From positions 1-15,081 of the forward strand of contig CAYGZA010000154.1 of NCBI GenBank assembly GCA_964354135.1: a stretch of DNA of 15,081 nucleotides, given 5' to 3'. This stretch comes from CAYGZA01 sp964354135. GTDB taxonomy: Bacteria; Planctomycetota; Planctomycetia; Pirellulales; Thermoguttaceae. Position numbers and translations under genes: made by a program. The notes below the pieces were generated by a model that saw nothing but the letters and a program-made list of their open reading frames with translations, did not search any database and was not told the origin of the DNA. Shown piece by piece: positions 12,932 to 15,081 of this stretch; within the stretch, counting starts at the first letter, position 1, and the number at the start of each line of letters is the position of its first letter.

Positions 12932-13543
12932 ATGGGCATCAACTGGCATTCGCTCTTCTTCCTGCTCATGGCCCTGATGTCCTGCGGGTTCGCCCTGGCC
13001 GTGGTGATCTCCGGGAACATCGTGCGGATGGCGTTCTATCTGGTGCTTTCCCTGGGCGGCGTGGCCGGGTTGTTTTTCCTGGCCGGGGCCGATTTTCTCG
13101 GGGCCCTGCAACTGATGATCTACGTCGGCGGCACCCTGGTCCTCTTGGCCTTCGGCGTGATGCTCACCGCGCGGGGGCCGCTGGTGAACATGAAGACCCC
13201 GCGCGGGCAATGGGTGCTGGCCGGCTTGGCGGGCGGCTCGCTCTTGGCCGTCCTGTTGCAGGCCGCACTGAACGTCGACCGCTGGGCCGGAAAGGGGCGC
13301 CCCACGGCCGGGGTCGAGGCGACGGAGCCGACCGCCGCCCCGCTGGGTCTGGGCCTGATCGGCGTCCGCGTGGATAAGCTGGAACAGAACGATGCGGCGC
13401 TTCGCGCCGGTATGTCGGGATACCTGCTGGCGTTCGAGGTGGTTTCCATACACTTGGTGGTCGTGTTGATCGGGGCGGCCTACCTGGCCCGGGCCAGACG
13501 GCGAGCGGCTGATCCCGCCGACACGGCCCGGCTCCGACCTTGA
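12932..13543 (+). CDS. nuoJ: NADH-quinone oxidoreductase subunit J
   Basis: This 203-residue membrane subunit of complex I has hydrophobic helices at about 8-27, 30-52, 57-80, 93-110 and 160-188. The segment FLGALQLMIYVGGTLVLLAFGVML (55-78) is the family hallmark and contains the pi-bulge helix region of TM3. The C-terminal part is long with a polar loop (115-150) between TM4 and TM5. The start at 12932 has GGAGG at 9-10 bases and lies 2 bp after nuoH; the longer frame to 12671 overlaps nuoH and was rejected. Confidence 0.93.
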   Translation: MGINWHSLFFLLMALMSCGFALAVVISGNIVRMAFYLVLSLGGVAGLFFLAGADFLGALQLMIYVGGTLVLLAFGVMLTARGPLVNMKTPRGQWVLAGLAGGSLLAVLLQAALNVDRWAGKGRPTAGVEATEPTAAPLGLGLIGVRVDKLEQNDAALRAGMSGYLLAFEVVSIHLVVVLIGAAYLARARRRAADPADTARLRP

Positions 13544-13559
13544 CTGCCTACTGCCCGCT

Positions 13560-13904
13560 ATGAACTTGCTCACCCAACCCATCGGCCTGGCACATTACCT
13601 CGTTGTCGGGGCCGTCCTTTTCGTGTGCGGCATCGTGTGCATGGCCGCCAAGCGGAACGCCGTCGGGGTGCTGATGGGGATCGAGCTGGTGCTCAACGGG
13701 GCGAACATCAACTTCGTCGCCTTCGGCAGTCACGTGCTGCGGGGCGAGGGAGCGGTGGCGATCGGCCTGGACGGGCAGTTGATTGCCTTGTTCGTGATCG
13801 TGCTTGCGGCGGCAGAGGCCGCGGTGGCCCTGGCCATCGCGCTGGCGTTCTACAACGCGCACGCCACCGTCGACGTGGACCAAGGGGATGAGCTCAAAGG
13901 CTGA
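13560..13904 (+). CDS. nuoK: NADH-quinone oxidoreductase subunit K
   Basis: This 114-residue, three-helix antiporter-like subunit takes part in proton translocation. Both conserved membrane glutamates are visible: Glu42 in GIELVLNGANINFVAF and Glu86 in AAAEAAVALAIALAFYN, corresponding to Glu36 and Glu72 of the E. coli protein. It is slightly longer than usual, with about 14 polar residues at the C terminus. There is little Shine-Dalgarno signal in the 16-bp gap after nuoJ. Its TGA overlaps the ATG of nuoL by one base, so translation is probably coupled. Confidence 0.95.
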   Translation: MNLLTQPIGLAHYLVVGAVLFVCGIVCMAAKRNAVGVLMGIELVLNGANINFVAFGSHVLRGEGAVAIGLDGQLIALFVIVLAAAEAAVALAIALAFYNAHATVDVDQGDELKG

Positions 13905-15081
13905 TGGACCCTGCCCGATTACTTCCGATTCTGCTGGTTGCCGCGTGGCTCTTGCCGCTGGCCTCGTTTGGGCTGATTCTCTTTCTCGGCCCGCGCATGG
14001 GCAAGGCAGGCCGCGGGGCGGGATACGTCGCGACCGGGGCCATCGGGATCGGTTTCGTCCTTTCCGCGATTGCGTTGGCGGTCTGGCTCGCCACGCCTCC
14101 GAGCACGTCGAGCCAGCACGCCGGCCACGCCGTCGAGGAGCACGCGCCCGCTCAAACCGTTCGATCTCTCTCCGGCGAACTCTACACCCTGGGCGAGTTC
14201 GGCTCCCTGAAGATCGGCCTCGACTACTACATCGACGCCCTGACCCTCGCCATGTTCATCATGGTCACGCTGGTGGCCACGTGCATCCACGTCTACTCGT
14301 TCGGCTACATGCACGAAGAGCTGCACGAGGTGACCGACCCGCTGGTGACGACGAGCGACGGCCGGGCGCTCAAGCGGCGCGGGCGCTTCCACCGCTTCTT
14401 CCAGTACATGTCGCTCTTTTGTTTCAGCATGTTGGGGCTGGTGATCGCCGGCAACGTCGCGATGGTGTTCGTCTTCTGGGAGCTGGTGGGTATATGCTCG
14501 TATTTCCTCATCGGCTTCTACTTTGAGCGCCCGAGCGCCTCCAACGCGGCCAACAAGGCCTTCATCGTCAACCGCGTGGGCGACTTCGGGATGATCGTGG
14601 GCCTGATGGCGATCTGGGGCGGGCTGGGAACGTTTTCCTTCGCCGGCAGCACGGACCGGGATGGGAAGGTCGCGCAGCAGGGCATCTTCAGCCAGGTTCA
14701 ACAGATCGACGCCATCTACCGCCACGCGCCGAATTCGGCGGCCGCCGAGGCGGAAATCGCCAAGCGATTTCCCCGCTGGCACGAGCAGGGGATGGGATAC
14801 TCGCTCTTGCTCGTGGTGGGCTTGGGCATCTTCTGCGGCTGCGTGGGCAAGAGCGCCCAGTTCCCGCTGCACGTGTGGCTGCCCGACGCCATGGAAGGCC
14901 CCACGCCCGTCAGCGCCCTGATCCACGCCGCCACGATGGTGGCCGCCGGGGTGTACCTCGTGGGACGGTTCTATCCGGTGTTCGCGCCGGAGGTGTTGCT
15001 GGTGATTGCGTGCGTCGGTTGCGTTACCCTTCTGCTGGCTGCGACGATCGCCCTGACGGCCACCGACATCAAGCGCGTGCT
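13904..15081 (+). CDS. nuoL: NADH-quinone oxidoreductase subunit L (partial, runs off window)
   Basis: These 392 codons are the N-terminal part of the large antiporter-like subunit that forms the distal end of the membrane arm. FWELVGICSYFLIGF (191-205, Glu193), NRVGDFGM, GKSAQFPLHVWLPDAMEGPT (315-334, Lys316), PVSALIHAATMVAAGVYL (335-352) and TATDIKRV (385-392) are all canonical; Glu193, Lys316 and His341 match the proton-path residues of the E. coli protein by alignment from memory. Extra soluble loops occur at about 64-100, 143-163 and 248-297. The start at 13904 shares a base with the nuoK stop. The gene continues beyond the window. Confidence 0.96.
   Translation, partial: MDPARLLPILLVAAWLLPLASFGLILFLGPRMGKAGRGAGYVATGAIGIGFVLSAIALAVWLATPPSTSSQHAGHAVEEHAPAQTVRSLSGELYTLGEFGSLKIGLDYYIDALTLAMFIMVTLVATCIHVYSFGYMHEELHEVTDPLVTTSDGRALKRRGRFHRFFQYMSLFCFSMLGLVIAGNVAMVFVFWELVGICSYFLIGFYFERPSASNAANKAFIVNRVGDFGMIVGLMAIWGGLGTFSFAGSTDRDGKVAQQGIFSQVQQIDAIYRHAPNSAAAEAEIAKRFPRWHEQGMGYSLLLVVGLGIFCGCVGKSAQFPLHVWLPDAMEGPTPVSALIHAATMVAAGVYLVGRFYPVFAPEVLLVIACVGCVTLLLAATIALTATDIKRV

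Noticed and set aside
1..15081. CRISPR array
   Set aside because: The repeats seen are inverted pairs or short tandem units; there is no series of direct repeats of 24-40 bases with regular unique spacers, and no cas gene.

Overview
The window looks like chromosomal DNA from a high-G+C planctomycete, most likely near Pirellulales. This is inferred from the gene content (a rearranged nuo locus with an embedded DUF2203 gene, and a short CsrA), from TACAAT-like promoter cores, and from many short palindromic and tandem repeats between genes. No marker gene proves the taxon.

Left part (1-2489): an accessory, repeat-rich region. It holds a REPIN-like inverted repeat (71-229), an orphan lower-GC gene (474-1331) bracketed by exactly complementary integron-type core sites, the tail of a decayed restriction-modification methyltransferase (1700-1873), a shortened small ORF (1870-1974) and an intact small conserved hypothetical gene (1984-2250). 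The last three lie between two copies of one REPIN (1585-1667 and 2263-2437). The second copy has a 92-bp segment, itself carrying a hairpin, in one of its arms.

Middle part (2490-7485): a run of minus-strand genes. In transcription order these are csrA, tRNA-Glu(TTC), hemH (ferrochelatase), a two-gene unit of an SPFH/band-7 membrane protein and a ribbon-helix-helix regulator, an aldo/keto reductase, and a proline-rich secreted or anchored protein. The SPFH gene has a clear promoter overlapped by a 17-bp near-palindrome. The hemH start region is built from a tandem GGATGAA-type repeat that forms a perfect 20-bp inverted repeat around the start codon.

Right part (8159-15081): a plus-strand respiratory complex I locus, nuoI - DUF2203 - nuoA - nuoC - nuoD - nuoH - nuoJ - nuoK - nuoL, with nuoL cut by the window end. 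It diverges from csrA across a 673-bp intergenic region. The genes encode the whole visible membrane arm plus NuoC, NuoD and NuoI of the quinone-reducing arm. nuoB is missing from its usual place between nuoA and nuoC. nuoI is missing from its usual place between nuoH and nuoJ and lies at the front instead. nuoE, nuoF and nuoG are not in the window. NuoA carries an insertion of about 70 residues before its third membrane helix.

Most interesting points: the cassette-like orphan gene, two REPIN-type families, the nuoB-less nuo locus with its long NuoA, the SPFH-RHH unit with an operator-like palindrome, and the repeat-derived start of hemH. Family names are from memory of protein families; no search was run.
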